From contig JAJKFJ010021349.1 of NCBI GenBank assembly GCA_027382625.1, positions 22,608 through 86,607 of the forward strand: a DNA stretch of 64,000 bases. Reading direction: 5' to 3'. The position numbers were made by a program, and so were the translations under genes. A model generated the notes under the pieces. That model was given only the letters and a program-made list of their open reading frames with translations, had not been told where the DNA came from and ran no database searches. This stretch comes from Tetmemena sp. SeJ-2015 (lineage: Eukaryota > Ciliophora > Spirotrichea > Sporadotrichida > Oxytrichidae). Below, piece after piece: positions 34,001-49,000 of the stretch (position 1 is the stretch's first letter; each line of letters starts with the position of its first letter).

Positions 34001-37000
34001 TCCACACTTATAACACTATAATTAAGTTAGGAGGTGACTATTGCTTGCAAATTTAATAAATGAGCTCTTACAATATTTATATGTATTTTTTCCTCAGTAA
34101 TAAGTAGACAATATTTTAATGTTTTAATCTACAGTACTCAGGCTAATAGTAATCCCTATTTTGCTACTAGTATCAAGGTGGCAAAATACTTCCTCCCTCA
34201 GAATTTTCAAGAGGCATCGAAGTTGTGGCAGGATAAATGTTAACTTTAAATCTAGATGCTACGTTTTTTGGAATGACAAACTGTCAAGGAGACTTAATGA
34301 CTCCTACTGCAATTAAAGACGAGACGAAAGCTACAACCTCCAATATCAACAATACCTTTATCACCTTTAATACTTATTAAAAAAATGAGATAATTACGAA
34401 TTTTAAGCTCACCTACAATGATTATTTATGTTGCTTCAACCCCTCCTTAGATTACTCTATTTATAAATTAGTATTTGAAGCTTTGTTTTAGGAATGCAAT
34501 AAATTTTATAAAGTAAATTACTGTAGATGCTACTCATGCGAATTTTAAATGTAAAAATATCGTAGCTACATATATGCGGTTCCAAGTGTTCGATGGATGT
34601 ATGTCACCGTCTCATTGAATACTTCTACAATTTATTAAACTATTTTTAATAAATTAAATAAATTTAAACTCTATAATTTAAAAATTTAATTTTTATTTCT
34701 TACTGGTAATATACTTTTGAGATATAAATAATTATGATCTTTAAATCCTTATCTTACCTTTTATCTAAAATAGGAATAAAAAAGGTGCTTTTAAAGCCGA
34801 CGTCTTCTCTCTTTTTTCATAATTAGGAACGACAAAATAAAAAATTTATCATCATAAATGAAGAATAATTCTTAAAAATTCTATAATATGCTTGGTCTTT
34901 AAATTTTATATAGGAAAATAAATTTTTTCTAAAAATAATAAAATCAATAAAAATTAAAATGATCTCATAATGAAATTGTGAAAAGATTAAGATTTGTTCA
35001 AAATCCTTCCAGGTATATTATATAATCAATTTATTTTCAAGAATCTAATACTTACTCGGCAGACGTGATGCTCTAAGTGATAATTTATCCAAACACAAGA
35101 AATCTAGCATCAATTGCCTTGCCTGATGAGGTATGCTCAGACTACACGCAAAAATATCCTAAAGTATTCGGGGGAGGACCTAATGGAGGAGACTTCACAG
35201 TTTTAGGAGCAGAAATGGATTAAGATAACGGAAACTTGGCTTTATGCGGGTACACTTACAGTTTCTTATAAAAAAATAATTATAATAAAATATTTTAAAG
35301 TCCAACATGGTAACCTACCTACTATAATCTCGGAGGCTAGAATTCAGGCTGGATTTAATATTTAAAGCACAATTGTTATATTTAATAAGATTTAAAAGAA
35401 CTTAAGAGCATATTAATTCTGTCTTTTTATAGCAATATTAAATAAAAATTGTATATGGATTTTTCTGACAGATCTTAATAAATCCCATTAATTTAATTAA
35501 CAATAACTCATTTTTGCATCGCTATTTTAATTAGAAAGAGGATTATTTTTCTACTGTCCACAGTTATTAAGATGAAAGCAACTTTAATATAATTATTATT
35601 GCAAATTAATTTTTAAAAATCCTGTTTGAATGGAATGCTTGTATGGGGATATTCAGGAGTATCTTTAGATTCAACTAAACCATCTTCTCGTTTTATCGAG
35701 TGTGGCATCGGTGGTTCATAAAATGGAGTTTATGGCATGTTTGAAGTTGAAACTTCAGATCTAACTATATCTATCCTTTATTTAAACAATAAAATAGCAG
35801 CAGAATAGTTTTTAATTATTCTTCTCAAATTATAAAATAAAATTTTTGTAAAATGATAATTATTACTGTGTGTGATAAAAGTAATATTTTCAAAATAAGA
35901 ATTTTTAAAATTTAAAAGTATAAATTATTTTAGTGAATTTAATTTTTAAATGCGCTAAATATATTTCATTTAACCTAATTTAAACATAATTTATTTATAC
36001 ATTACTGAATTACTATATTTTGACTACTACGACATTTTATAAGGTCATTAATTCTAACTTATTTAAAGTTAAAATATGAATAAATTAAAATATAATACAA
36101 CTTTAACTTAATATTAATTAATAAAATATGATCTATCCTCAAGTTGGACTTTTAAATAAATAATTTATATTAGTTAAGAGAAATCTATAATTTTATTGTA
36201 GACTATGTTACCGGAAAGATAGTCTACTTTAAATTATATCAAGATATTTAATATATTATAATATAATTATCTCAAACATAAACCGCATTTAAGATATTTT
36301 ATAAAATGCCTTAAGTAATTTTTAATGAGAGGTTGTTGAATTAAAGGTTTTATTATGATTAAATATAATTCCTTAAAATGTAACATGAAAAATAAATATA
36401 GCCAAAAGTGTGAGCGCCGAAGTCACTGATAATGTTTCTACCTGAGTAATATAGTTGGAATTTTAATTAAAATCGGTGGTTGGTTAAAATAATAAATGGA
36501 GAGTGGTAAAATGGTGTCAGTTGAAATCAATGATTCACCCCCTGATCTGCAGCTTGTTCGATAGACAATCAAAAATTAATATGAGTTTCTACTTTAATCA
36601 TCTTCGTAGCTCCTCTCAGCAGCGAGATATGATTCACGCACTCTTCATCATCATTCATCATCTTCTTCATCTAATATTGTGTCGCTTATACTCTTGACTG
36701 AGCACTCCCACAAAAAGCTGCAAGGATAAAAAATTCTTAGAATTTGATGCTGAATCGAATGGTCCAATAATTATTCAAATTGGACACACTTAAACTGTCA
36801 TTGATTTATTCCATTTTAATTTAATATCTAATTTAATTCTCTTTTTTATTAAATTCTCAGCTATAAATTAATAGATAAGTGATGTAAAGAATTTTAATTA
36901 AAGAGAACTTAAAAAATGAAAGGCTGAAAGCCGCCACATATGAGTACTACCTTTATAGCTTGATCTTACTTGCTCTTGATTAAAGATTCATTTTCAAGGA

Positions 37001-40000
37001 TAAAAGGCCCTCTAGGAGTAATCTTTTATAGATTAAAGGAGCAGAAAGGGGAAAGGTAGTATGTAATTAGACATCATTTTTTTTTCTTATGAGATTCAAT
37101 TTCTAGCTGAGTCTCTTTAAATTTTTAGCACCATTCTTAAATTATCTATAATTCGTGCTCCATTCTTGTTAAGCGACTTATTGTCTGAAATTTAGAAGAA
37201 AGCGTAAACAAAACCAGTATTTAATCTGTCACCTCCATCAATAATATCACACGAAAGGGATAAATGACTCCTTAAATTTTTAATCTCAAATCTTCAGGCT
37301 ATAAAGGTCTATGAACTGGAATCCTGCAAATGAATATATATAATATAATATATATATATACCATTTAATTTTATTTAATAAATGCTTATTTATAATTTTT
37401 AATTTCAGATCGTAGGAATTTATAAGATTATATAATGAAAAAATAATTTTACTTAAGGCAATTATTGGGAAAATACCCTTCTGATATAACTCTATTATAA
37501 AAAAGCCTCTAATTTAAATTATGAAGATTATAAATATTTTAAATACACATATAAAACATATAGAATAATACTCTTTAATTTTTATTTAACAATAATTACA
37601 AGCCTTAAAATTGATAAGCAACAAAATCAAACCTAAATAAAATGTTCACTATAAATAAAGAATTTAATTTATTATTTATGTTCCATTAATCTTCAAATAT
37701 TGCTTTCATTATTATTTTAATTATAATCATCAAATTTTAAAAACAAATTTTGCCTTATTAAATTAAAAAAATTTAATTTAAATCCTCAATTAAATTATTC
37801 ATTAAAAGATCTTATCTAGAATATTTACAAATTGATTTATTAAATCATTTATATGTATCACAAAGAAGAAAAGACTTATAGAAGATATTTTTATTTACTT
37901 AAATGATGTTATTTTTAAATTAAAATGTTAATTATTGTATCAAATTATTTATTTATCTTTAGCCTATAGTACATCTTATTGGATTTATCAGTTTTAAAAT
38001 AATTTATAAAATTAAAATTGCGGTGTCTAAATTATTAATTTATTCTATATCTATTTTTTTAAAATCTCAAAGTATTATATTAAACATATGATTTAATTAA
38101 TTATTGTTGGATAATAATTATCATGATCATAAATAACAATAAATTTTAAGCGATAATGATTTTTATCCATATAAAAAGAGCTAAACTTGAGAAAAAGAGG
38201 TTCAGAATACTATTTTTTAATTTAGAATTAACATGAGCTATGCGGAAAATGTATTTAATTATTTTCCTAAATAAGAACGATAAAATGACTAAACTATATT
38301 TTTAATAACTGTGCAAAAATTCAAACTCTAAATTAATGCGAAACGTTATCGTTGTTTATAACTTTGTTTTCATTAGGGTTTAAAGTAAAGTCAGAATTTA
38401 AGCTCTATTTCAATCCTATTTTAGCTTATCATATGATTGTTATAATGCATCAAACTATGACAAATATTTTTTTAAAAAAGAAAATTAAAAGATAATTATT
38501 ATCTCAATAATTAAATTATAAAGTAGATATACTTTCATTACTCAAATTAAATAAAAGAAATATTTGTTATATATTTAAATTATATCGGCAATTATTTATT
38601 ATTATCAGATAATGAAGATTGATATAGGTGGAGATTATCCAGTTTAATAATACTATACTAACTGTTTTATTTTAGTTTATTTACTTAAATTAATTTAAAT
38701 AAAATTAAAGAATGTGTCTAAATCAAAATCGAACTTTTATTTATTATTTTCACACTAAATTTAAATTAATTTTTTGAATTATTTCTTTAAAATAGAATTA
38801 AAAACTTCAAAATAATATTTTATTTTATTTATTAATTTTATATTTACTGTAGGCACAGTCAATAAGCTTTATATTATCACTGAATTAAATTAAAAATGCT
38901 AATCATGTAAATTTATAAATAAAAATAAATAAAATTTGATTCTAATTCATTAATTTTATGTATAATTGTAATAGTACGGAGTTCAAAGCTTGGTAATTTT
39001 TCCAAACGACGATTACTTTCAAAATATTTTACATTATAAAAAAATATAGATATTTAACAAATGCCAAAGTTCCATTTAATAAAATATATTTTAAGGAAAA
39101 ATTGTTAATTTGGATATTAAAACTATCATAGATATTCTAAACATCAATCAGTTTAGTATTTCTAATTGTTAATATTGTAATTTTTTTTGTCAAAATAATG
39201 AAATAATCAGAATATAATTTTTTTGAATGGCACAAAAATTTATGGTTATTAAAGAGTAGGAAGCTTCGACAGACATTACTCAATGGCCCTTCCTCGTTGA
39301 GTTTAAATAGAGTCGCTCTTGTTTAGACATCTATCCCTTTAAATAATGATGAGTGTTTAATTGCCGTGAAATCGTTGAAAAGAATACTACTCACAAAATT
39401 AGAATTCCTGACTCTAGAATCCTCACTCTTCGATTAGCAGGGCCCACAAGGAGTAAAAGATTTTGGCTAAAATCACCAAGGAAATTCATGAAGGGATGCA
39501 AAAAAATAGTAGATACTGATTTAGCATCTCCTGCGAAAATTCTTTTCTTGCTATCCCACTGCATGATTCTGCACAATGTCATCTGTAGGCGAAATTTATC
39601 ACCATGAAGCGTCCTCGACCTACCAGGAAGTTAAATCATTTTCTTCCGCCTATTGGTTTAATCAGCTACAACTAAGGTTTTTTGGGCTTTGCATTATCCA
39701 ATCAGAGTCAGGGACTTCATAAAATTTTGGAAGTATGGGTGCTAATTTGATTAAGTCCACCAGATTCCTGCATCCTAATGGAAGGTGTCATATCCACTTG
39801 AGAAGTCATGGTTGCCATGCATTACTAGAGGTGGTAATTTTAGTAACGCATGTGTTTCATTTACACTATATTTTAATCTAAAATTCAGTTAAATTCAGAT
39901 TTTTTTTGAATATATTAAAAATACTTTGCATCATTGTTCAACAATTATTACAATAGCTAATACTATTGATAGCATTTATTTTATAATAAAAATGGCATTA

Positions 40001-43000
40001 TAAAACTTATAATCAAGATCAATATAATACCTAGTTAAAAAAATAAATTATTTACAACTTGTCTTAATCATCGAAAATAATTAAGTTTTTAGCTCAAAAA
40101 TATTAATTTAAAAGTGAACCAGTCTATTTGAGATAGTTAAATTCATAAATGATTGAATAAAAAAGCCAAAGTAAGTTAACACTTATAATATAATTTCTCG
40201 TAAGTTTAAGAAATTAAGTTAAGGTTTTATTTGAAAATATTGATAATATATTGCATCAGATAAACCCAATCATTTGATTAAATCAGTCACTTCTCAAATA
40301 AATATATAGTCATCCTTTGGTGTATGACATTACATATGAATTCTTATAAGATATAATTGATACTTTTCGTTTGTTTTAATCTTGAATCACCAAAGTATAA
40401 AATAAGAATCTGTTGTGAGTCAAATGAAGAAGAACTGAAGATGAGAAATAATATCATCGCCACTTATAATTAGATTAAAGGGCAAAACTCTCTTATTTAA
40501 GCAGCATTCGATTCTCCAAGGCATAATTATTGATAAGGTGGTTTTTCTATTTTAATTGTGATTAAAATAATATTTAAACATAAAATTTCTTTAAAAAAAA
40601 GATTTGATAATATGCTAATGTAGCTTTGTAATACAAAACAACTGGATTAGCAGTAGCCAATGCGTCTTTTTCACTTGGCACTTCGGACTTTTTATTAAAA
40701 TAATTGATATTCTATCAAATGAAATATAGTAAAAATTATAGACATAATATTCTGAAATGCTTTATATTTCTTAAAGCATAATATTATTCAAAGGATACAA
40801 AAATAATTTAATTTAAAACGATGAAGAAGTATTGAAATGAAGAGTACTAATTTTATTAGATTTACAATTTAAATTTGCACTATTAAATTTTAGCAAAGTT
40901 TTTTTTAATTTAATTTGTTTTTTAAATTTTCCTGAATTGAAAATCTAATTAGAGGATTATCTTATTTTTGATTCTTCCTTTTTATAATTTTTTTTAAAAA
41001 AATTTGATAATAAAATTCATACATATTCATAAATGACTTTTCATTGACATTTATAGTTTATTTATATTTATTTTTGTAGATAAATTAATCATTAAAGTAT
41101 ATTTAGGGAAAATTCGCATTTATTAATTAAAATATTTTCTAAATTAAAGTTCGGCTACCATTCTTTATAACGATATTTAATTATTATTTATTAATTGGTT
41201 AAATCAAATGGTTTTCTGGAAATTTTAAGATGAAAAAAGAGTAAATGATCTTGCTCAGCATATTAGGTAAAATCATTTTTGCGAGAATTTTTTAATGATT
41301 TCAACAACAAAAATTTAGAGTTTACTTTTATATTTTCATTAACTTAAATATTTAAAATATATATTCCTGAAATAATAAATAAGGATTTTATAAAATGGAA
41401 GATTAAATTTTTATCTCTCCAAATAGATTAAGAACTTAGATAACCATACTGAACTTAATATTATTGAGGCTTATATTTCCATTTTATGTTAGTATAATAA
41501 AATAGATCTTAAATTTTCTTAGGCGATAATCTCACCTTAGCCTTTCATTTGAAATGAATAAAATATTCATGAGTAATGCAATGGAATTAAGTATTTAAAT
41601 TTTTTAATTTATTATGAATTTTATTTTAAAATAGATATCATAACAGACAGCTCTTATATCTATCTTGGATTTTATAAATAAATGTATATTATATAGAAGA
41701 TGTGTTAATGTATAAATTAAATATCATATAATTAAATTAATTATTAAATTCCATCATAGTTTTATTAAATTATTTTATTAATTAGATTGATGTCATTTAA
41801 TCCAAAAACATTTTTACTCATCAAGATAAACGTTCCTTCATTGAACTCCACCCTAGGAAGGAAAATGTCTTTTCTAGATGGAAATAATAAAGGTTACATT
41901 AGCCTTCACAAATATACTGATGTTTATTTATATTGATAATTTTTTTAATTTCATATTGCGAACGATACTACATATGTGTATGCCTTCCAACATGAAACTG
42001 CAACACCCACATCTTAAAATTATGTTGTTAAGATTTAATATGCTTATCAATTTTAATTTAATAATTTGATCATTTTACTTTGCAATTTTAAAGTGTCAAA
42101 TATGCTAAAGATACTCATTTTTGAAAAATTAGTTTCTTTAATATTTTTATATATGAAAATTAAATTAAAATTGTTTGTTGGTTAAATACTAAGTGTGTAG
42201 GTTAATTTAAACTTCTTAATGCGGTTTTATATCTGCGGCTTTGTATATTTTGTTTCCTAAAACATTAAAATTAATTATTATTCTTTAATTATATTTTAGA
42301 TATAAGAAATGCACGCATTTATTAACAAATCACTTATACATTAAGCTAAACATTCTAAATGAAAAAATGAATGCTAAATTGAAATAGCTAAACAGAAACT
42401 CATTTCTTTAATTTCAATTTATTCGAATTTTAATTTTACAATAGAATAAAAATTTTAATAAATAATAAAATTTTAAAAGGCATCTAGTTACCGAAAGTAA
42501 TCAATAAAATCTATAATAAAAAATTAAAATAGGGAATATTTTGTTTTTAAATATTTTAATATAAATATATTCCCTATATTAAATTATTTCTGCTTTACTA
42601 TTATAGTAAAATAATTTTTTGTATTTAATTATAGGTAAACATATTGAATTTAAAAGTTCCTGACAAAATTTCTGAAGAGTGATCTTTCAATTTAAAAATA
42701 GTTTATATGTCTCTTTATAGTTTTATTTAATATTTAGATTTAATTAAATTTAGAAAATTTGAGGGGTTAATTTTTAAGGGAAAAAATATTTAAAAAAAAA
42801 TAAAATTTGAATTTAGTTTTTTGGGATCTTTCAATTGTTGCATCAGTTTAATATAATTAAATAATATAATATTGCTAGATATTAAGAAATATATGAAAAA
42901 GGTATTTTAAGGATAGAAAGGTTAAAAATATTTTTTTCATTTTAAAGAGAGACATATTGCTAGAAGGCTTTCAAAACAATTAATGCACTAACAGTTCGAG

Positions 43001-46000
43001 TAATTGAAAAAATATGTCATTATTTTAGATTGTATTTAAAATAGGGTCATTAATTTTTATATGTCGAAACATCATTAAAATCCATATATTTGAAACTCAG
43101 GGGAATAATAGCAGCATCTGAGAAACTGTTTCATTGTGAAAATGTATTTTTAAATAGTATGAAGAGAAAAAAAATTAGAGATAAAATTTTTCTCTTCTCT
43201 GCTTGATTTAATTAGGTAATAATTATTAATTACTAAAAATAAAATTAAAAATATAATTAAGTTTAGTAAGCTCGTATCTAATATTCTTAATGATTTCTTT
43301 AGCTTTCAAGATTATGCGGGTGATGACCACTTATGAAATAAGATTTATTATAATATTACTTTGTGCAAAAACTGTGGATTTATAACAACATGCTATACTT
43401 GATGTTTACAAACAGAGGATGTAATCAATATTTATAATATATCATTATTCATATATAGATAATACATATAAAAATGTATTATTTCTAATCAAATAAAAAT
43501 GCTATCGAAATATTATGGCTCAAATACGAATACTTTATCGAAGGTTGAGAGAAACAAATTCAAAAAGAAAGAATTATTCTCACATAACAGCTGAAGAAGA
43601 TGAATTCAAGGATTGTACCAGAAGTATTTCACTTAGCATTTTCGATAAATCCGTTGACTTTGTCGGTTCCCTTGACTCAATTGTAGACTTGTATCTCCAT
43701 CTAAAACTGTTTATCAAAACAAATCATAAGCAAAATTTTTATTTTGTAATACTTTTAGAGAAATACTTACCCTTATTGCTTTTTTCCGTGTTGAGTATTA
43801 ATATAGCATTTCTTTAGCTTCATGTCTACAGGAATGGCCCATGCTGTCTTTTTCATCAAGTGTTTTCCATCTTTAAGTCAAACCTTATTCGTGACATCTT
43901 AATAATGAAAAATTAATTAACTAAATACTAAGCAAGTAAATCAGCATTTTAAACTACATTAATTGGATTCTCTCAACCTCCGATAAAGTATTCGTATTTG
44001 AGCCATAATAAGGTTATCATCCTTTTCATTTATTTTTAGAGTAGAAATTAATATATCTTTATGTTTATTTTTACTATTATTCAACTAATTTTACTAAGCA
44101 AATATAATAATCTTTCATAATAGATCTGTAGCTCATAATATCATTTTCAATCACTGAATCATTATTTAAGGAGTTAATTAAGTTATTTAAACTATCTATC
44201 GGCAATATTTAAGATTAATTTAGTCTTTAAAATAAATTGATTTTTTATAGATTAGTTTTTTAAATCTCAAATAAATCAAATTCTAGAACTCTTCCAATAA
44301 ATAAGTTATCAGGTGTTTATTATGTTTTCTTTTAAATTTATTTTGTATTAATTAATTAACCAATTTATTTTTTATGTAATGAAATTTTAGATCTTATTAA
44401 TTCTATGATTAGACTATGATATGAACAACAGGATACAAATTATTGTTTATTTTTAATATGGATTTTAACTTTGAATTAATTTATAGATTTAATTTGTCTA
44501 TAAATTTTGACTTAAAATATATAAGAATAAAGTAAATTAATTTTATAATATGAGGAATGCTATACTGATTCAGTTTACGCTTTCATTCTAAACTCCTAAG
44601 ACTTGCTTAGATGTATATGACCACACTATAAGTCAAACCTTAATTTATAAATATTATATTGCATATTTATCAATTTTAACTTCAAATATATAACATCAAT
44701 AGATGAATTCTTTTTGAAAATCAGGACTTATATTATATTTTAATATATATCCTCTTTAGCATCTGATCCATAAAATTTTTTTTTTCACTTTATAATCGAT
44801 TAGAAAGGCTATACTCATCAAATTTCTTTATAATGCTTAGATTACTTTAAGGAATTTGCCAGGTTTTACCTATTGAATATCGTAACTTGTTAGGATTAAA
44901 CTAAAATAAATTTCTCACTTTCCAAATTTTAGTTTTCCAAAAAGAAATCATTATTAAGCTTGAAAAAAGGTTGCTTCTAAAGAAAATTGGTTTTTTCTTA
45001 ATTTAATTTTTCCACAAACAATTATTAACCTCCATAAATTAAATAATTTAAGATTTTCTATTATCTCCTTTTTCTGATTGAAAGTGGAAGAAAGATATCA
45101 TTTCATTTTTACTTGCAAAGATGATCGATTTAAGAAGGAAATTTAATCAAGAAAAAAATATTCTCACACGCATTTCAATTTATAAATGAATATTTATTGC
45201 TGTTACATTACTTTTAAAAATAGGAATAATGTGTGTTAAGTTCATCCTCAACATTTTCTCCAGGATATAACTCCGCTCTTACTACCTTCATCATTAATAC
45301 CTAATATTATCCATTAAGCCCCGATTTTACACTACTGGCTAGGAAGCCAGCTTTACTTAAGTAGCCACTGTTTTTAGTATTTTTACTGATTTTTAGAGAG
45401 AAAGCCTCAATTCAATCTATAATTGGCATGCTATTCAAGAATGTTACCTATAATTGTGTGAATTAATAAATCAGTAAAATTACCTTTTTTTGAAATTTTT
45501 CTAGAAATAATCGATCGACAAGTAGCGCTTACAGCATCAAAACTTAGAGCAGATCAAAAGAGGTTTGTCCCCAGGCTTTACAGAAGCAAACTCAAACGTT
45601 TTTGAAAAATCGGGCCTAAACGGATAATATTCCATTTAATTAATTATTGAGTCATAAATTCTAAAAGCAAATTTTTAAATATGGAGAGTATTAGTATACA
45701 GCAACGCCTTTAGTCTATTATATTTTATTTCAATCTACTTTGAACAATACAACAATCAACAAAATAAAGCATATTTTAAGTGATAAGAATTGCAGGTAAA
45801 TATGAAATATATTAAAGTTATTCTTCTAATTAATTTCCTAATTAGCAGCATATATTTTAAAATCTCCAAATAAAAGAAGCAAAAATGATATTATTTTACA
45901 TTTTATTTTATGATTAAAAGATAAAGAAGCTATGACAGCTATATTTACCATTTAATTTGTCTCATTTTACTAATGTGGACGTAATTATAGTTGAGAATTT

Positions 46001-49000
46001 TATTAAAATCGGTGATTTGTTAAAACAATAAATGGGTAGTTGCAACTTTGTGGCAGCTCAAATCTGAGATTCACCCCCTGATTTGCAGCTTGTTCGATAG
46101 CTCATTAAAAATTAGTATGATTTTCTTCTTTAATCATCGCCTCAGCACCCCTCAGCAACGAGATATGTTGCTCACATTCAAGATCTTCCTCATTTTAATT
46201 ATTATCAAAACTTGTGTCGCTTATAATTCTTTACTGAGTACTCCAACACAAAAGTTGTAAGGATAAAAAGTTCTTAAATTTTTTATGCTGAATCGAATGG
46301 TCTAATTATTAATCAATTCGACACACTTCAACTGCCACGATTTTTTTCCATTTTCAATTAATATCTAATTTAATTCTCTTTTTATTAAATTCTCAGCTTT
46401 ATTGTTTATTTTATTTAATTTAATTGTGAATCTTAATCTGAACAGGATTTATGATGCAGAATATTTGAATTGCAATTACCAAGGCCCCATCTTTATTTAT
46501 GATTTATTGTCGACCCAGTGGACTAAATTATCACTCTACCTTCATCAGCAACTTATTATTTATCTTATACGTTCGATTGGCCCACAGACTGCTTTAATTC
46601 TCAACTTACTTTCTCTTGGTCTGTGGACACTTACTCAACTAAGCCCTCATTCCTCACTTTTACAAACACTTCTTCTTCCTCTACATTAACCATGTCCGAA
46701 ATAAAATTAAATTAATGTTGCCAGACACCCCAGACATTGGAAGCTATGTAGTAAGAATTACCTTCGCTCTCTAAGATTAAATAATATTAGTAATATATAT
46801 ATTCATTATTCAATTAGATAAGCCCTCAATTAAGACACATAAGACGTTCGTGGTGGAGGTGTATCCTGAAACTTCTTACGGATAAATTCCTATCGCCTGT
46901 CCTTCCTTAATCTATCTTACTACATTTTATAAAGGTAGTTCGTTTTATACAGACTGGCAAGGTATGGATATGGACTCTGAAGGCAATAATTTCATTTTCT
47001 GTGGAAGATCTTCAGATTCTGATTACACTAAAACCACTACTAAATATATAATTTTAGAAAAAGAAATATTTAAAGTCTCCTTTATTTAACTAAAATTTAA
47101 TTCTATAAAATGTGCTATAAATAAAATGAAATTCTATTTTTTCAAATATATATTACCTTAATAATATCATAAATCTAGTTTAAAACTTTAAAAAAATTAA
47201 TGAAACCTTTAAAAGATATTTGAAAGACTTTTTAAAAAAATCATAATTTTCTATTTGTAAATATGCAGGATTCTTGTAATCTACTACTATTGGCTTGAAT
47301 TTAAACTTTTTGCTTACTATTCAAACAACCACTTATGCCGGAAGGTGCTATTCATATTATGGCTACAACGGCTTCATTATTTCCATAAATTATTCCTTAT
47401 AATTATTTATCGCTTCATTTAATCTGCTTTTCAGTCATCTTCTTAAGCAAATTCAGACACCATAATATTCATATAGTAATATGTGAATGTTTTCTTTTAC
47501 TCAAAGGTTTTAGATTATTGGCCAAAATCTTTATTTTTATAAAATAGGTCATTTCCACTTATAAGGATTTAATTTTAGTTCATTATTATATATTCAGTAG
47601 AATGTATTAGAGGGCAGTGATTTATTTCAACTGGTGCTAATTTTAGTTACTTATATTCAATAAATCCGATTCTTAAATAAGCATTAAATTTAAATAGTAT
47701 ATGATATTTGTAACATTTTTATAAGCTTAAATTGTTTTGATTAATTTAAGAAAGACACTTATAAAATGTAATTTCCGGTTTTTATTTAAGAGATATGTAT
47801 TGATATTAAAATTCTATAATTTAATAAATAAGTTTTATTTTTTTAAGTTAAAGTTTTTAATAAGAATAATCCTATTAGTTTAAATTTGTTAATTTACCAT
47901 AATTATGCTTCGGCACACTTCAACTGGATAGTATAGTTACGGTAGAATCAAACCCTCTTTAAAAGTTGTAGGTATATTAAGGTTTAAGTTTTTGTTTACC
48001 CAAAGAATATTAAATTTATTTCTACAAAAGATAACTTAAATAAGCAATATATGAATAATAAAACTCTGCTTTAAATCAAAGATATAGGCAACTCATAATG
48101 CCTAAATATGTTTAATTTTTTTATTAAGCTTCTTATTAGCGTAGCTAATTTAGAATATCATTTATTCTTAGTATAAATAAGTATTTCTATTATTGTGATA
48201 CCTTAATAAGATAAATATTATATTATAATTATTGAAATTCTTTTAACTGCCTCGCTACGGCTCGAGAGTTTGTCTTTCAATACTTTAAATAATCTAAAAG
48301 TAGTCCTGACCCATTTTATATTTTATGGAGAAACTTTCAATTTAAATCACATTTTGATATGCTTTCAGTAAGAGGACAACCTTTTTGTATGATTATATAA
48401 AATATTCCAAATAACTATCATTTGACAATTTATGAAAAATTGTTAATGCTTTTTTTTGAAAAAAAATCAAAAAATTTAAAATTTTTTTTTGAAAGTAAAA
48501 AAAAATTTTTAAAAAAAATTTTATTTTTTAATTAATTTTTTTTAAATTAAGTTTCCCTTTTGAAATTTGGTTTTTTTACCAAATTTTTTTGGAATTTCCT
48601 ATAAAAATTTTTTCTAGAATAACCCCTTTTTAAAATTTTTAAATTTAATTTTTTTAAAAATAAAAACTCAAAAAAATTTAAAAATTTAAATAAATTTTTA
48701 AAAATATAAAAATAAAATAGTTTTTCTTTTGTTTAAGAAAAATCGAAAGAAAACTCTTAAATTTTTACAAAAAACAGAAGTTAAATTAAAAATTTTTCAA
48801 TTTTTTTTAATTTTAAATAAATTTAATAAAACATTGGGACCAAAAACATTTTTTTGTTTAAAAACTTTAATCTTTTGGGGGCCCCCAAAATTTTATTAAA
48901 AAAATCAAAGCTTTTAAAATTTGCCCTTTTATTTTAAATCCCTTTTTAAAAATTTTTAAAATTTTTAGTAAAAAAAAAAACCAATTTTTGGAAAAATTTA

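Noticed and set aside
46048..46260. Plus-strand ORF
   Set aside because: It lies within MITE family A copy 3; similar frames in the other copies differ and are not conserved as protein.
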